A stretch of 64,000 nt of DNA from Candidatus Leptovillus affinis (GCA_016705235.1 JADIYP010000006.1:1550001-1614000), one strand, 5' to 3'; positions 1 to 9,896 are shown, counted from the stretch's first letter. Numbers and translations are program-made. Notes: a model not told the origin generated them from the letters alone.

Positions 1-1372
<1,372 letters not shown>

Positions 1373-1391
1373 GATTTCCTTCCTCACGAAT

Positions 1392-1415
1392 CAGGGCGCA
1401 GTGGACTGCGCCCTG
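1392..1415 (-). promoter_or_regulatory. Hairpin in the aspS leader
   Basis: CAGGGCGCAGT and ACTGCGCCCTG form a perfect 11-bp stem around 2 nt. On the minus strand it sits about 20 nt upstream of the aspS start, next to the Shine-Dalgarno. It has no T-run, so it is not an ordinary terminator. A role in translation or mRNA stability is inference. Confidence 0.4.
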
Positions 1416-1468
1416 TAAAAGTAAGGGCATTTTATCATGGGGCCAAGGTGGTAACAAGACTTATCGTT

Positions 1469-1594
1469 AATTGGTTCTTTTGGAACTCAGGGGGTTGAGG
1501 GCGCCTGATGCGTGATGCGTGATGCGTGAGCAGAGAGGTTTCACGCATCAGGCATCGGACCAAACCCCATGAAATCCCAAAGGCCCCGTGAATT
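1469..1594 (+). repeat. Modular inverted-repeat element, copy A (GATGCGTGA core)
   Basis: The outer arms are AATTGGTTCTTTTGGAACTC at the left and an imperfect inverse containing CCCCATGAAATCCCAAAGG at the right. The core is a hairpin of CCTGATGCGTGA and TCACGCATCAGG. The same outer arms recur at 33099-33232 and 44478-44598 with different cores. This element, the 21-bp repeats and a palindrome fill the 414-bp gap between aspS and the first glycoside hydrolase. Confidence 0.65.
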
Positions 1595-1619
1595 GTGCTG
1601 TGGGGAGTGCTTGTCGGAC

Positions 1620-1703
1620 GTGGAAACGTGGTTGTGGGGTGTGGAAACTTGGTTGTGGAGGGTGGAAACTTGGTTGTGGAGGGTGGAAATGTGGTTGTGG
1701 GGT
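1620..1703 (+). repeat. Four tandem 21-bp repeats
   Basis: Four directly adjacent 21-bp units begin at 1620, 1641, 1662 and 1683. The consensus starts GTGGAAACTTGGTTGTGG; units 2 and 3 are identical and units 1 and 4 differ at a few positions. They lie in non-coding DNA upstream of the glycoside hydrolase gene. Length change by slippage is likely. Confidence 0.85.
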
Positions 1704-1704
1704 G

Positions 1705-1738
1705 AGATTTGTCCAATCTAAGAAGATTGGACAAATCT
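1705..1738. repeat. Perfect 15-bp inverted repeat
   Basis: AGATTTGTCCAATCT (1705-1719) and AGATTGGACAAATCT (1724-1738) form a perfect 15-bp stem around a 4-nt loop. It sits about 35 bp upstream of the TATAAT box of the next gene. It could be a dispersed hairpin repeat or an operator; no T-run follows, so a terminator is unlikely. Confidence 0.6.
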
Positions 1739-1774
1739 GGGAGGGGGGCACTGTCTCATTTTGGCGCCTTTGCG

Positions 1775-1780
1775 TATAAT
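1775..1780 (+). promoter_or_regulatory. TATAAT -10 box giving a possible leaderless start
   Basis: TATAAT ends 6 nt before the ATG at 1787, so transcription from it would begin at or next to the start codon. No Shine-Dalgarno is present there. The -35 region is poor. Leaderless expression is inference. Confidence 0.4.
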
Positions 1781-1786
1781 CTGGTG

Positions 1787-3433
1787 ATGAGTAGATTGTT
1801 TTTGCTGATTGGGCTGGTGGTTTTGGCGGCTTGCGGCGGCGGGGCGGCGGCCACGGCCGTTCCTAACCCGACTCCTAACCCCACCATTACGCCATCACCC
1901 AGCCGGCAAACGGCCGTGCCTACCGCTGAGGCAACGGCCGTGCCCATTGCCCTGGCCGCCGGTATCACCATCGACCTGCCAAACAACTTCCAGCCTTTCG
2001 ATCAGCGCCTGCTGGGGACCAATTTGCCGGCGTGGCTGGGCAACGGGCGCAGCGAGAACAGCGCCTTTATCAACCGCACGGTGGCGGCCGGCGTCAGTCT
2101 GGTGCGCATTCCGGGGGGCAGTTGGAGCAATGCGTACGATTGGGCGGCCTGTGAGATGGACAATGTGTGCCCCTGGGATTGGGGCGTGCTGACGCCCACC
2201 GACTTCCTGAATTTCATCGAAGCGACCGGCACGGAAGCGATGTACATTGTTAATCCCAACGGCACGCCCCAGGAAGCGGCGGCGCTGGTGGCTTTTTACA
2301 ATGGCGCGGCCGACGATGCGACGGTTATCGGCCCGGACGCGCGCGGGCGCGATTGGGGCACGGTGGGCCAATGGGCGCAGCTGCGCGCCGACCACGGCAA
2401 CCCGGAGCCGCTGGGCATTACGTACTGGGAGTTTGGCAACGAGGTGTACGGCGGGCAGGCGGGCACGGACTGCGTGTCGTGGGGCTGGGAAGAGGTGTGG
2501 ACCTGCGACGGCCGTGAGTATGTGCGGGGCATTGGCAGCGGCGCAGACCGCCGGGCGGGCTACCTGGAATTTCGGGAGGCCATGCGCGCCGTCGATCCGG
2601 CCATCCAACTGGGCGCGGTGGGTGTGCCGGTGCAGAGCGATTGGAGCAATTGGGGCAACGAGGTGATCGAAGAAGCGGGGGAGGCGTTGGATTTTTACGT
2701 CATCCACCAGTATGCTTTTTTTGAGCCGCCGGGCAGTTTTGAGGCAGCCCTGGCCCAACCGCAGGCGACCTGGCTGCCGATGATGGCCGGGGTGCAGGCG
2801 GCGTTTGACAGGTATGGCGACGGCCGTCGCCCGCCCATCGCCGTCACCGAATACAACCTCTTCTCCGTGCAAGATCAGGACAATGCGCGGTGGATGACCC
2901 GCGCCGCGAACCTGCTGTTTATGGCCGACACCATCGGCCAGATGGCGACACATGGCTTTTCGCTGGCCAATCAGTGGGATTTGGCCAATGGGCTGGCGGG
3001 CAACGGCACCGATTACGGCCTGCTCAACGCCGACTCCCATGAGCCATACCCGCAGTATTTTGTATTTCCGCTGTGGGCGCGTTTTGGCTCGCGGCTGCTG
3101 CCGGTGGCTTCTACGTTTGCCGCAGATACCACCCTCAGCGCGTATGCGGGGATGATTCATGACGGCCGTTTCACCCTCCTGGTGATCAATAAAACCGGCG
3201 CGCCGATCACCACCGACGTCCTCATCAACGGCGGCCCGGCCGGGTTCAGCGGCGGCCTGGCCGATGTGGCCGCCGCGCCCGCGCTGGACAGCCAGACGGT
3301 CACGTTCAACGGGGTCAGCCAACCGGCCGAAGACCTGTCAGACGCGCCATCGGCCGTCCTGACAGCGTTGGGCAATCCTTTTTCTTACACGTTTGCGCCC
3401 TATTCGGTTACGCTGCTGCGGCTGGAGCCTTGA
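1787..3433 (+). CDS. Secreted lipoprotein, GH51/GH39-like clan-A glycoside hydrolase
   Basis: Lipoprotein signal with lipobox LAAC at Cys16 and a Pro/Thr-rich linker, followed by a TIM-barrel glycoside hydrolase of about 450 residues. Two carboxylates match clan-A retaining enzymes: the acid/base in WEFGNE (about Glu219) and the nucleophile candidate in VTEYN (about Glu355). The pattern resembles alpha-L-arabinofuranosidase-type enzymes, but the substrate is not established. A C-terminal beta-sandwich ends in YSVTLLRLEP. The ATG at 1787 is preferred over an upstream in-frame codon at 1709 because it begins a proper lipoprotein signal. The next gene encodes a close paralog (the same GSWSN, CPWDWGVL and WDLANG blocks), so the pair arose by duplication. 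It probably acts outside the cell on plant or microbial polysaccharide. Confidence 0.8.
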   Translation: MSRLFLLIGLVVLAACGGGAAATAVPNPTPNPTITPSPSRQTAVPTAEATAVPIALAAGITIDLPNNFQPFDQRLLGTNLPAWLGNGRSENSAFINRTVAAGVSLVRIPGGSWSNAYDWAACEMDNVCPWDWGVLTPTDFLNFIEATGTEAMYIVNPNGTPQEAAALVAFYNGAADDATVIGPDARGRDWGTVGQWAQLRADHGNPEPLGITYWEFGNEVYGGQAGTDCVSWGWEEVWTCDGREYVRGIGSGADRRAGYLEFREAMRAVDPAIQLGAVGVPVQSDWSNWGNEVIEEAGEALDFYVIHQYAFFEPPGSFEAALAQPQATWLPMMAGVQAAFDRYGDGRRPPIAVTEYNLFSVQDQDNARWMTRAANLLFMADTIGQMATHGFSLANQWDLANGLAGNGTDYGLLNADSHEPYPQYFVFPLWARFGSRLLPVASTFAADTTLSAYAGMIHDGRFTLLVINKTGAPITTDVLINGGPAGFSGGLADVAAAPALDSQTVTFNGVSQPAEDLSDAPSAVLTALGNPFSYTFAPYSVTLLRLEP

Positions 3434-3443
3434 GACTTTTCCC

Positions 3444-3529
3444 GTAGCCGGGGTATTCCTACCCCGCTCTTTAAGACGCGATTAAGAAATCGCGGCTACA
3501 GCCGGTGGGCGGGGTATTCCTACCCCGTC
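3444..3529. repeat. Cluster of small hairpins between the two glycoside hydrolase genes
   Basis: CGGGGTATTCCTACCCCG occurs twice (about 3449-3466 and 3510-3527), each a 7-bp stem with a TTCC loop. Between them lies CGCGATT/AATCGCG, and GTAGCCG (3444) pairs with CGGCTAC (3493). One hairpin could act as a terminator for the upstream gene. The rest of the 311-bp gap, to 3744, holds only the upstream region of the second hydrolase; no convincing promoter was seen. Confidence 0.55.
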
Positions 3530-3744
3530 CCCTCATCTGCGGTTAAGGAATACCTGGCCCAATAGTACTATTGCCAGAACACCGCCCGGCACTTCTGCTA
3601 GAATGACGGCGATTGTGTACGAAAAACGTTGCAGCCACATACGGCCGTTTTGTTCCCACAGTTACCCCCGCCCTTCTCCCTGAACTAAACGTCTGATCCC
3701 CATCGAGCTACTTACCAAGTTTTGCCATCACAGGAGGTATTGTT

Positions 3745-6051
3745 ATGCGTCTACCACGACGTGCTTTTGCCCTGCTTGTACTTCTTACTCTGGTCAGCGC
3801 CGCCAGTTTGCAAGCCGCGCCGCAGCAAGACCCGGCCCAACCCACGGCCGACATCACCATCGACGGCAGTGCGGCGGGAACGGCCGTGAACCCCCGCCTG
3901 TTAGGCACCAATCTACCCTCCTGGCTGGGCAGTTGGCGCACCGAAAATGCCACCTTTATCAATCGCACCACGGCCGCCGGGGTGACGATGATTCGCGTGC
4001 CCGGCGGTAGTTGGAGCAACTATTACGATTGGTCCAACTGCGAGCAGAACAACGTGTGCCCCTGGGATTGGGGCGTGCTGAAGCCCACCGATTTCATCAA
4101 CTTCAGCCAGGCTACCGGCGCGGAGCTGATGTACACCGTCAACCACAACGGCACCGCGAAAGAAGCGGCGGCCCTGGTGGCGTTTTTCAACGGCTCGGTC
4201 AACGACAACACGGTCATCGGCGTGGACATTCGCGGCAAAAATTGGGGCACGGTGGCGCAGTGGGCGCAGCTGCGCAGCGCGCACGGCAATGCCGCGCCGC
4301 ACCCCATCACCTACTGGGAAATTGGCAACGAGATTTACGGCGGCATTTCCGGCACCGATTGTTCCGGCTGGGGCTGGGAAGAGGTGTGGACGTGCGACGG
4401 CCGTGAGTACGTCAACGGCATCGGCTCCGGCGCGACCCGGCACGAGGGCTACCTGGAATTCCGCAGCGAAATGAAGCGCATCGACCCGGCCATCCAGGTC
4501 GGCGCGGTGGGCGTCGCGCCACAAGACAGTTGGAGCAATTGGGGCAATGAAGTGATCGAAGAAGCGGGCGACGTGATGGATTTTTACGTCATCCACCAGT
4601 ACGCCTACTTTACGCCGCCCGGCTCCTACCAGGACGCATTGGCGCAGCCGCAAACCGGCTGGAACTGGATTCGGACCGATTATGATGCGGCGCTGGCGCA
4701 GTACGCTAACGGCCGTGCCATCCCCGTGGCCTTCACCGAACACAACCTCTTCTCTGTGCAAGAGCAGGACAACGGCCAATGGATGACCCGCGCCGTCAAC
4801 ATGCTGTTTATGGCCGACAGCATTGGCCAGATGGCAAAATATCAGTTCGACATTGCCAACCAGTGGGACCTGGCCAACGGGCAGGCAGGCAACCTTACCG
4901 ATTATGGCCTGCTGAACGCCGATTCTTATGCCCGCAGCCCGCAGTATTACGTGTATCCGCTCTGGTCACGCTTTGGCGACACCATGCTGCCGGTTACGTC
5001 GTCTTACGACGCCAGCACCACGCTCAGCGTCTACGCCGGGCGCATCGACGCCTCGACGGTGTCGCTGCTGGCCATCAACAAAACCGGCGGGGCAATCACG
5101 GCCAACATCCAGGTGAACGGCACGGCGCAAATCAGCAGCGGCCTGGCCGACGTGGCGCGGGCGACATCGTTGGACACCCAGAGCGTCACCTTCAACGGCG
5201 TGGGCGATCCCAACGACAGTTTGTCCAACGCGCCCGCAACCGTGCTGAGCAATCTGAGTAATCCGCTGACCTACAGTTTTGCGCCCTATTCGGTGACGCT
5301 GCTGCGCCTGGGCGTTGACGAGGTTCCGCCGCAAATCAGCGTGGCAGACACGGCCGTTACCGAAGGCAACAGCGGCGCCACCAACGCCACGTTTACCGTC
5401 TCGCTCTCGGCCGCCAGCTCCCAAACCGTCACAGTGGATTATGCCACAGCCAACGGCACGGCCGTTTCCGGCAGCGATTATACGGCCGTCAGCGGCTCGC
5501 TCACCTTCACCCCCGGCCAGACCAGCAAAACCGTGCCGGTAGCCATCCTGGGCGACGTGATCGACGAAGGCAGCAGCGAGCAGTTCGGCTTTAATCTGAG
5601 CAATCCGGGCAACGGCGTGTTGGGTGATGGGCAGGCTGTCGGCACGATTCAAGACGACGACACCGCTTCGGTGGCGATTGCCGCCGGTCCAGCGGTGATG
5701 GAGGGGAATTCGGGGTCGGTGACGGCCGTTTTCAACGTCACCCTGGCGACTTCGGCGGCCTTTCCGATTACCGTAGAGTATGCGACGGCCGTGGGCGCGG
5801 GTTATGGCCGGGCAACGCCCGGCGAAGATTACGCGCCGCTGAGCGGAACGCTCACTTTTTCGGCCGGCCAGACGGCGAAAACCATCACCGTCACCATCTA
5901 TGGCGACACGCGCTTTGAAGGTGATGAACTGCTCGACGTGGCGCTGAGTCAGGCGAATCCGGTAGGCATTGATACGGAAACCAGTGCCGGACGCATTCTC
6001 AACGACGATGCGGCCAGCTTTTTTATCTATTTATCGGCGCTGGAGCGATAA
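3745..6051 (+). CDS. Secreted glycoside hydrolase (GH51/GH39-like) with two Calx-beta domains
   Basis: 768 residues with a cleavable signal peptide (MRLPRRAFALLVLLTLVSA, processed near AAP), not a lipobox. The catalytic barrel is a close paralog of the preceding protein, with acid/base candidate about Glu196 in WEIGNE and nucleophile candidate about Glu332 in FTEHN. After the C-terminal beta-sandwich come two Calx-beta repeats, about residues 530-645 and 648-755, each with the VTEGNSG or VMEGNSG start, a GSDY/GEDY strand and a closing I-x-D/N-DD. These are calcium-binding adhesion modules. The tail ends FFIYLSALER. AGGAGG lies 7 nt before the ATG. Release from the cell, in contrast to its lipid-anchored neighbour, is inferred from the different signal peptides. 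The substrate is unknown. Confidence 0.82.
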   Translation: MRLPRRAFALLVLLTLVSAASLQAAPQQDPAQPTADITIDGSAAGTAVNPRLLGTNLPSWLGSWRTENATFINRTTAAGVTMIRVPGGSWSNYYDWSNCEQNNVCPWDWGVLKPTDFINFSQATGAELMYTVNHNGTAKEAAALVAFFNGSVNDNTVIGVDIRGKNWGTVAQWAQLRSAHGNAAPHPITYWEIGNEIYGGISGTDCSGWGWEEVWTCDGREYVNGIGSGATRHEGYLEFRSEMKRIDPAIQVGAVGVAPQDSWSNWGNEVIEEAGDVMDFYVIHQYAYFTPPGSYQDALAQPQTGWNWIRTDYDAALAQYANGRAIPVAFTEHNLFSVQEQDNGQWMTRAVNMLFMADSIGQMAKYQFDIANQWDLANGQAGNLTDYGLLNADSYARSPQYYVYPLWSRFGDTMLPVTSSYDASTTLSVYAGRIDASTVSLLAINKTGGAITANIQVNGTAQISSGLADVARATSLDTQSVTFNGVGDPNDSLSNAPATVLSNLSNPLTYSFAPYSVTLLRLGVDEVPPQISVADTAVTEGNSGATNATFTVSLSAASSQTVTVDYATANGTAVSGSDYTAVSGSLTFTPGQTSKTVPVAILGDVIDEGSSEQFGFNLSNPGNGVLGDGQAVGTIQDDDTASVAIAAGPAVMEGNSGSVTAVFNVTLATSAAFPITVEYATAVGAGYGRATPGEDYAPLSGTLTFSAGQTAKTITVTIYGDTRFEGDELLDVALSQANPVGIDTETSAGRILNDDAASFFIYLSALER

Positions 6052-6159
6052 GAAACGGCGGCGAGAGGAGGGGGGAAGAACGGCCGTTTCCCCTCCAGCC
6101 GCTAATTAAACCGGTTGACGCGGCTACCTTGCCTGCTTATACTCAGAATTGTCCTATCG

Positions 6160-6222
6160 TTCAAACTGGAAGACCTCAAGGGTTTTCGGCTTCTCAAAAG
6201 CAACCCTTTGGGGTCTGTTTAC
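6160..6222 (-). repeat. AGACCCC repeat family, degenerate copy 1
   Basis: A decayed copy in reverse orientation, with GAAGACCTCAAGGGTTTT at one end and CAACCCTTTGGGGTCTG at the other. It lies directly upstream of the ribosome-binding site of the next gene, so it is within or next to its leader. Confidence 0.5.
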
Positions 6223-6242
6223 ACAAATAAAGGAGGTTTCTT

Positions 6243-6929
6243 GTGTCCATTACAATTACCTGGCATGGTCATGCCACATTTAGCCTGAACATTGGCGGCA
6301 CGGCCGTTGTCGTCGATCCCTTCTTTGCTGGCAACAACCCGGCGGCCAAAACGGCCGTTGGCGCTGTCGCCGCCGACTATATTTTGCAGACCCACGGCCA
6401 CGGCGACCACATCGCCGACACCGTGCCGCTGGCCAAACGCACCGGGGCGACCGTCGTGGGCAACTTTGAAATTTGCAACTGGATCGCCGCCAACGGGCAC
6501 GAAAACAACCACGCTATGAACACCGGCGGCGGCTGGAACTTCCCCTTCGGCCGGGTGAAAATGACCTACGCGCTGCACAGCTCCGGCCTGCCAGATGGCA
6601 GCTATGGCGGCAACCCCGGCGGTTTTGTCATCACCACCGAAGGCAAACATATTTACATCGCCGGCGACACCGCCCTCTTTTCCGATATGTCGCTGATCGG
6701 TCAAATGGGGCTGGATGTAGCGATTTTGCCCATCGGCGACAACTTTACCATGGGGCCAGACGATGCAGTGGAAGCCATCAAATTGCTCAAACCCAAGGTT
6801 GTGATTCCCTGCCATTACAATACCTGGCCGCCTATCGCGGTGGATGCGGCCGCCTGGGCCAAATTGGTTAACCAGCACACCAGCGCGCAGCCGGTTGTTC
6901 TGGGTATAGATGAAACTTATTCGGTCTGA
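6243..6929 (+). CDS. Metallo-beta-lactamase-fold hydrolase, UPF0173 family
   Basis: 228 residues, the usual length for UPF0173 (YtkL-like) proteins. The N-terminus ITWHGHATF, the zinc-binding signature THGHGDH near residue 56 and later GDTALFSDM and CHYNTWP blocks define the metallo-beta-lactamase fold. Family members are cytosolic metal-dependent hydrolases whose physiological substrate is unknown. The start is a GTG at 6243 with AAAGGAGG ideally placed. The gene stands alone between a hydrolase and a lipoprotein gene, with a terminator after it, so no pathway can be inferred from context. Confidence 0.88.
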   Translation: MSITITWHGHATFSLNIGGTAVVVDPFFAGNNPAAKTAVGAVAADYILQTHGHGDHIADTVPLAKRTGATVVGNFEICNWIAANGHENNHAMNTGGGWNFPFGRVKMTYALHSSGLPDGSYGGNPGGFVITTEGKHIYIAGDTALFSDMSLIGQMGLDVAILPIGDNFTMGPDDAVEAIKLLKPKVVIPCHYNTWPPIAVDAAAWAKLVNQHTSAQPVVLGIDETYSV

Positions 6930-6957
6930 CAGCGTACTGGCGTTTGCCTGAGCGACG

Positions 6958-6989
6958 AGCAGAAGGCCTTTTCATCCTCTGCTTTTTTT
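6958..6989 (+). terminator. Rho-independent terminator
   Basis: AGCAGA and TCTGCT pair around a loop and are followed by seven T. It lies 29 nt after the UPF0173 stop codon. The stem is short. Confidence 0.55.
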
Positions 6990-7009
6990 ATGACCCGTCG
7001 TAGCGATAC

Positions 7010-7069
7010 AAACCCCAAGGGTTTATTCGTGAGAATTTAGATTACTGGGGTATAAAACCCTTGGGGTTT
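7010..7069 (+). repeat. AGACCCC repeat family, copy 2
   Basis: A 60-bp unit with inverted ends AAACCCCAAGGGTTT and AAACCCTTGGGGTTT. It is adjacent to copy 3 in direct tandem. Confidence 0.85.
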
Positions 7070-7077
7070 AGCTATAC

Positions 7078-7137
7078 AGACCCCAAGGGTTTGTTCCTGA
7101 GAATTTAGATTACTGGGGTATAAAACCCTTGGGGTCT
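7078..7137 (+). repeat. AGACCCC repeat family, copy 3
   Basis: Begins AGACCCCAAGGGTTTG and ends AAACCCTTGGGGTCT. It is nearly identical to the unit 8 bp upstream, which suggests local duplication. It lies in the leader region of the lipoprotein gene. Confidence 0.85.
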
Positions 7138-7211
7138 AGCTTAATAAACAGGGCCAGAAACATCTGCCCACCAATAGAAATGATTGTTTTTTCGTAAAGG
7201 AGAGAGTTTAC

Positions 7212-8381
7212 ATGAAACGTATTTACTGGTTATTGACGTTTGTTTTGCTTTTCACGCTGGTTTTGGCGGCTTGCGGCGGCAGCGAAGAGGCTGCGCCAAC
7301 CGAGGCCGCCCCGGCGGTGGTGGAAGAATCTGGCAGCGCGCCAGAGTCTGAAGCGGCAACGGCCGTGCCCACCCCCATCCCCGCGCCCACCGAAGCGCCC
7401 GTCCCAACCGAAGCGCCTGAGCCAACGGCCGAACCCGCTGCGTCCATCATTTCCTTCGCCGATCTAAACCCCCTCGGCAAACCCGCCGACCTGAACAGCT
7501 ACCGCAACGAGATGGTTTTAACCATGAGCGGCACGAATGCCGCAGGCGAACTTATTACACAAACCATTTCCATGCAGATGGCCTTTACAACCGACCCGGC
7601 CGCTTCCTCTGTGGACATGATGATCGAGGGCGCCGCCGATATGGCCGACATGGGGGCGATCAATATGGTGCAAATTGGCGACACCAATTACATGGTCATT
7701 CCGCAGATGGGCTGCGTGACGCTGCCCGCCGAAGGCGAATCGCTGCTGGATAATTCCATGACCCAAGAGTTTTCGCCAGAGAGCATGTTTGGCACGCTGG
7801 AAAATCTGACGCTTGTGGGCGACGATGAAATAGATGGTATTCCTGTGCGGCACTACACGTTTGATGAAACGGCCGTGCCCGAACAAGATCGTCTGGGCAT
7901 TGTTAGCATGAACGGCCATGTCTACATCGCCAAAGACGGCGGCTATCTGGTCAGCATGGTCAGCGACATCCAGGGCGATTCCACTTTCCTGGAAGGCTTT
8001 GAAGGCAACCAGGATGCCGTCATGCATATGGAATTTCGCACCAAAGACATCAACCAACCGTTCGAGATTGTGCCGCCGGCCGAATGTGAAGGCCAAACCG
8101 CCAACGCCGCGCCCCCCTTCCCGGCATTGGAAGACGCTTCGGACTTGGTGACTTTCCCCGGCGTGATGGGGTACACCACGGCCGTTCCTCTCGCCGACGC
8201 CATCGCCTTTTACCAAAACGCCATGGCGGAAGCCGGATACACCTACTCGGAAGACAGCTCATTCATCTCCGATCAGGCAGCCAGTCTCACGTTTAATGGC
8301 GAGGCCGGCGCCGTTTCCGTTACCCTCAGCGAAACAGACGGCGTAACGTCTGTGACGATTTTGTACGACGCGAGTCAATAG
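7212..8381 (+). CDS. Putative lipoprotein of unknown function
   Basis: 389 residues with lipobox LAAC at Cys21, followed by a low-complexity Ala/Pro/Glu/Thr linker to about residue 80 and then a soluble domain. The pattern of beta-strands with repeated polar/hydrophobic alternation (MVLTMSGTN, TISMQMAFT, VRHYTFDE, GYLVSMVSDI) suggests a LolA/LppX-like half-barrel, but this is a guess from appearance. A C-terminal module of about 80 residues (DLVTFPGVMGYTT onward) contains an A-x-x-F-Y-x-x-x-M helix and looks like a separate small domain. AAGGAGAG lies 8 nt before the ATG. It is a monocistronic unit bounded by hairpins downstream. No enzymatic residues were recognised. Confidence 0.75.
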   Translation: MKRIYWLLTFVLLFTLVLAACGGSEEAAPTEAAPAVVEESGSAPESEAATAVPTPIPAPTEAPVPTEAPEPTAEPAASIISFADLNPLGKPADLNSYRNEMVLTMSGTNAAGELITQTISMQMAFTTDPAASSVDMMIEGAADMADMGAINMVQIGDTNYMVIPQMGCVTLPAEGESLLDNSMTQEFSPESMFGTLENLTLVGDDEIDGIPVRHYTFDETAVPEQDRLGIVSMNGHVYIAKDGGYLVSMVSDIQGDSTFLEGFEGNQDAVMHMEFRTKDINQPFEIVPPAECEGQTANAAPPFPALEDASDLVTFPGVMGYTTAVPLADAIAFYQNAMAEAGYTYSEDSSFISDQAASLTFNGEAGAVSVTLSETDGVTSVTILYDASQ

Positions 8382-8387
8382 AAGCGT

Positions 8388-8428
8388 GATGCGTGATGCG
8401 TGAGTTTGCAATTCACGCATCACGCATC
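8388..8428. repeat. GATGCGTGA hairpin (repeat core standing alone)
   Basis: GATGCGTGATGCGTGA and TCACGCATCACGCATC form a perfect 16-bp stem with a 9-nt loop. The same core sequence occurs inside the modular element at 1469-1594, and a variant occurs in 44478-44598. Confidence 0.75.
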
Positions 8429-8436
8429 ATTTTAGC

Positions 8437-8466
8437 AAAAGCCCCTCTTGCCAGAGCGGGCTTTTT
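8437..8466. terminator. Bidirectional terminator between convergent genes
   Basis: AAAAGCCCCTCT and AGAGCGGGCTTTT form a stem with a TGCC loop and one bulge. T-rich tracts flank it on both strands, between the stops of the lipoprotein (8381) and the peptidase (8470). Confidence 0.75.
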
Positions 8467-8469
8467 GTT

Positions 8470-9831
8470 TTATGGCTGCAACAAAATTTCGGGGGAAAAG
8501 AGGGAGACACGGCCGTTGCCCGACAACGCCGCCATACTCAAAGCATACGTCGTGCCCGGGGCCAGGTCAGTAATCGCCACCTGCCCGGCCTCCTCGGCGC
8601 GCACAAAACGGAACGGCGCATAATCTGTCGTGCCCACCGGCCGAAACGACAACACATAGCCAACGGCCGTTCCGTCTACCGGCCAGGTTAGAATCACCGA
8701 ACCGGCGGTCTCCATAGGCGAGACAGTCGGCGGCGCAGGCTGCGGCGGCGCGCCAATCATATTGGCGATCGCCGCCAGATTGAGTTGGGTAATCTGGCGC
8801 AAATAGGTGTAATCCAGCGCGTCGGAAGTATCCAGGGCATTATGATTGCGATTGGGGTCTTCAACCGATTCTGTCAGGCGCAGCGCCGGAATGCCCACGT
8901 CCAAAAAAGTCATGTGGTCGCTGTATCGCCCCTCCCGATCCACCGCATCCACCATATTCACGTCAAACGCAGGCAAATAGAGGCCGCCCACAAAATCCAG
9001 GTAGCGCGCCAATTGTCGCGGCAGCGAGGTATCCGGTCCGGGCGAAAACACCCGCACCGACTGCGGAATGCCCGGCCGGCCGCCCACGATGTCCATGTCT
9101 AACACCGCATCAATCCCGGCGCTGTCGGGCAGGCGGTTGGTAATGTAGTGTCGGCTGCCATGCCGCCCCTGCTCTTCGGCGGCAAAGGCGATAAATACCA
9201 CGTCCTGATTCCAGGTTTGGGAACTTAATACCCGCGCCGCTTCCAACATAGCAGCCACGCCAGAGGCGTTGTCATTGGCTCCTGGGGCGCGGCTGACGCC
9301 ATCGTTTGGGTTGAGGGTGCGGGAATCGTAATGGGCGACCAGCAGCACGGCCCCCGGCGCAGAGCCGTTGCCGCGCAGGGTGGCCACCACATTTTGTTGA
9401 TCGGTAGTCAGGCCGTCCAGAGTGAGGGGGAACGTGTCGAATTCGACTTGGAGACGGCCGTTTCCCACCCGCAAAAACTCGTTATAAATCCACAACCGCG
9501 CCGCCCCCAGGCCAAAATCAGTCCGATCTACCGCGCTAAACGTACTGCGCGTGCCAAACGACTCCAACATCTGCACATACCCCACCAACTGCTGCTGCGA
9601 CACTGAATTGAGCAGCGCCTCCAACTCCGGGTCTCTGGCCGGAACGACATTGCTTACAGGGTTAAACACCACATCCTCCGGCAGCACACCGGCTGGCAAT
9701 ACACTCTGCGCAATTGGGGAAGCCAGGGGAGGCGGGGTAGGGATAACTGGCTGCTGTGGCCCCTGCAAAAGTGCGCAGGAGACACTGACTAGCACCAACA
9801 AACCGATAATCAGAAGGATTGGACGACGCAA
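8470..9831 (-). CDS. M28-family zinc aminopeptidase, lipoprotein with C-terminal FnIII domain
   Basis: 453 residues. A lipoprotein signal ends in VSVSC (Cys19), then a Pro-rich linker. The peptidase domain covers about residues 70-350 and has the M28 metal ligands and catalytic residues: AHYDS (about His167), GANDNASG, AAEEQG, DMDIVGG and SDHM. A fibronectin type III-like domain occupies about 365-453. It probably trims peptides outside the cell. The start appears to be a TTG at 9831; no strong Shine-Dalgarno is visible and a 12-bp hairpin (9857-9896) lies 25 nt upstream, so the exact start is uncertain. It may be expressed weakly from the slipin gene upstream, but two hairpins intervene. Confidence 0.87.
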   Translation of the reverse strand: MRRPILLIIGLLVLVSVSCALLQGPQQPVIPTPPPLASPIAQSVLPAGVLPEDVVFNPVSNVVPARDPELEALLNSVSQQQLVGYVQMLESFGTRSTFSAVDRTDFGLGAARLWIYNEFLRVGNGRLQVEFDTFPLTLDGLTTDQQNVVATLRGNGSAPGAVLLVAHYDSRTLNPNDGVSRAPGANDNASGVAAMLEAARVLSSQTWNQDVVFIAFAAEEQGRHGSRHYITNRLPDSAGIDAVLDMDIVGGRPGIPQSVRVFSPGPDTSLPRQLARYLDFVGGLYLPAFDVNMVDAVDREGRYSDHMTFLDVGIPALRLTESVEDPNRNHNALDTSDALDYTYLRQITQLNLAAIANMIGAPPQPAPPTVSPMETAGSVILTWPVDGTAVGYVLSFRPVGTTDYAPFRFVRAEEAGQVAITDLAPGTTYALSMAALSGNGRVSLFSPEILLQP

Positions 9832-9856
9832 TAGAACTTTATCAGATGGAGAGGTA

Positions 9857-9896
9857 AGCTTGGAGATGAGAAAAATGATTTGCCCATCTCCAAGCT
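9857..9896. promoter_or_regulatory. Hairpin in the M28 peptidase leader
   Basis: AGCTTGGAGATG and CATCTCCAAGCT form a perfect 12-bp stem with a 16-nt loop just upstream of the minus-strand TTG start. No T-run is present. It may be a regulatory hairpin or a decayed repeat. Confidence 0.4.

Noticed and set aside
1620..1703. CRISPR-like direct repeats
   Set aside because: The four 21-bp units abut each other without spacers.
1895..3322. Long minus-strand open frame of 475 codons
   Set aside because: It lies antisense within the glycoside hydrolase gene, shows Arg/His/Ala-rich low-complexity sequence without any domain, and has no ribosome-binding site. GC-rich codon use on the sense strand explains it. 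Many similar antisense frames elsewhere were dismissed for the same reason.
3913..4779. 288-codon minus-strand open frame
   Set aside because: It is an antisense shadow of the second glycoside hydrolase, which has matching catalytic motifs and a Shine-Dalgarno on the plus strand.
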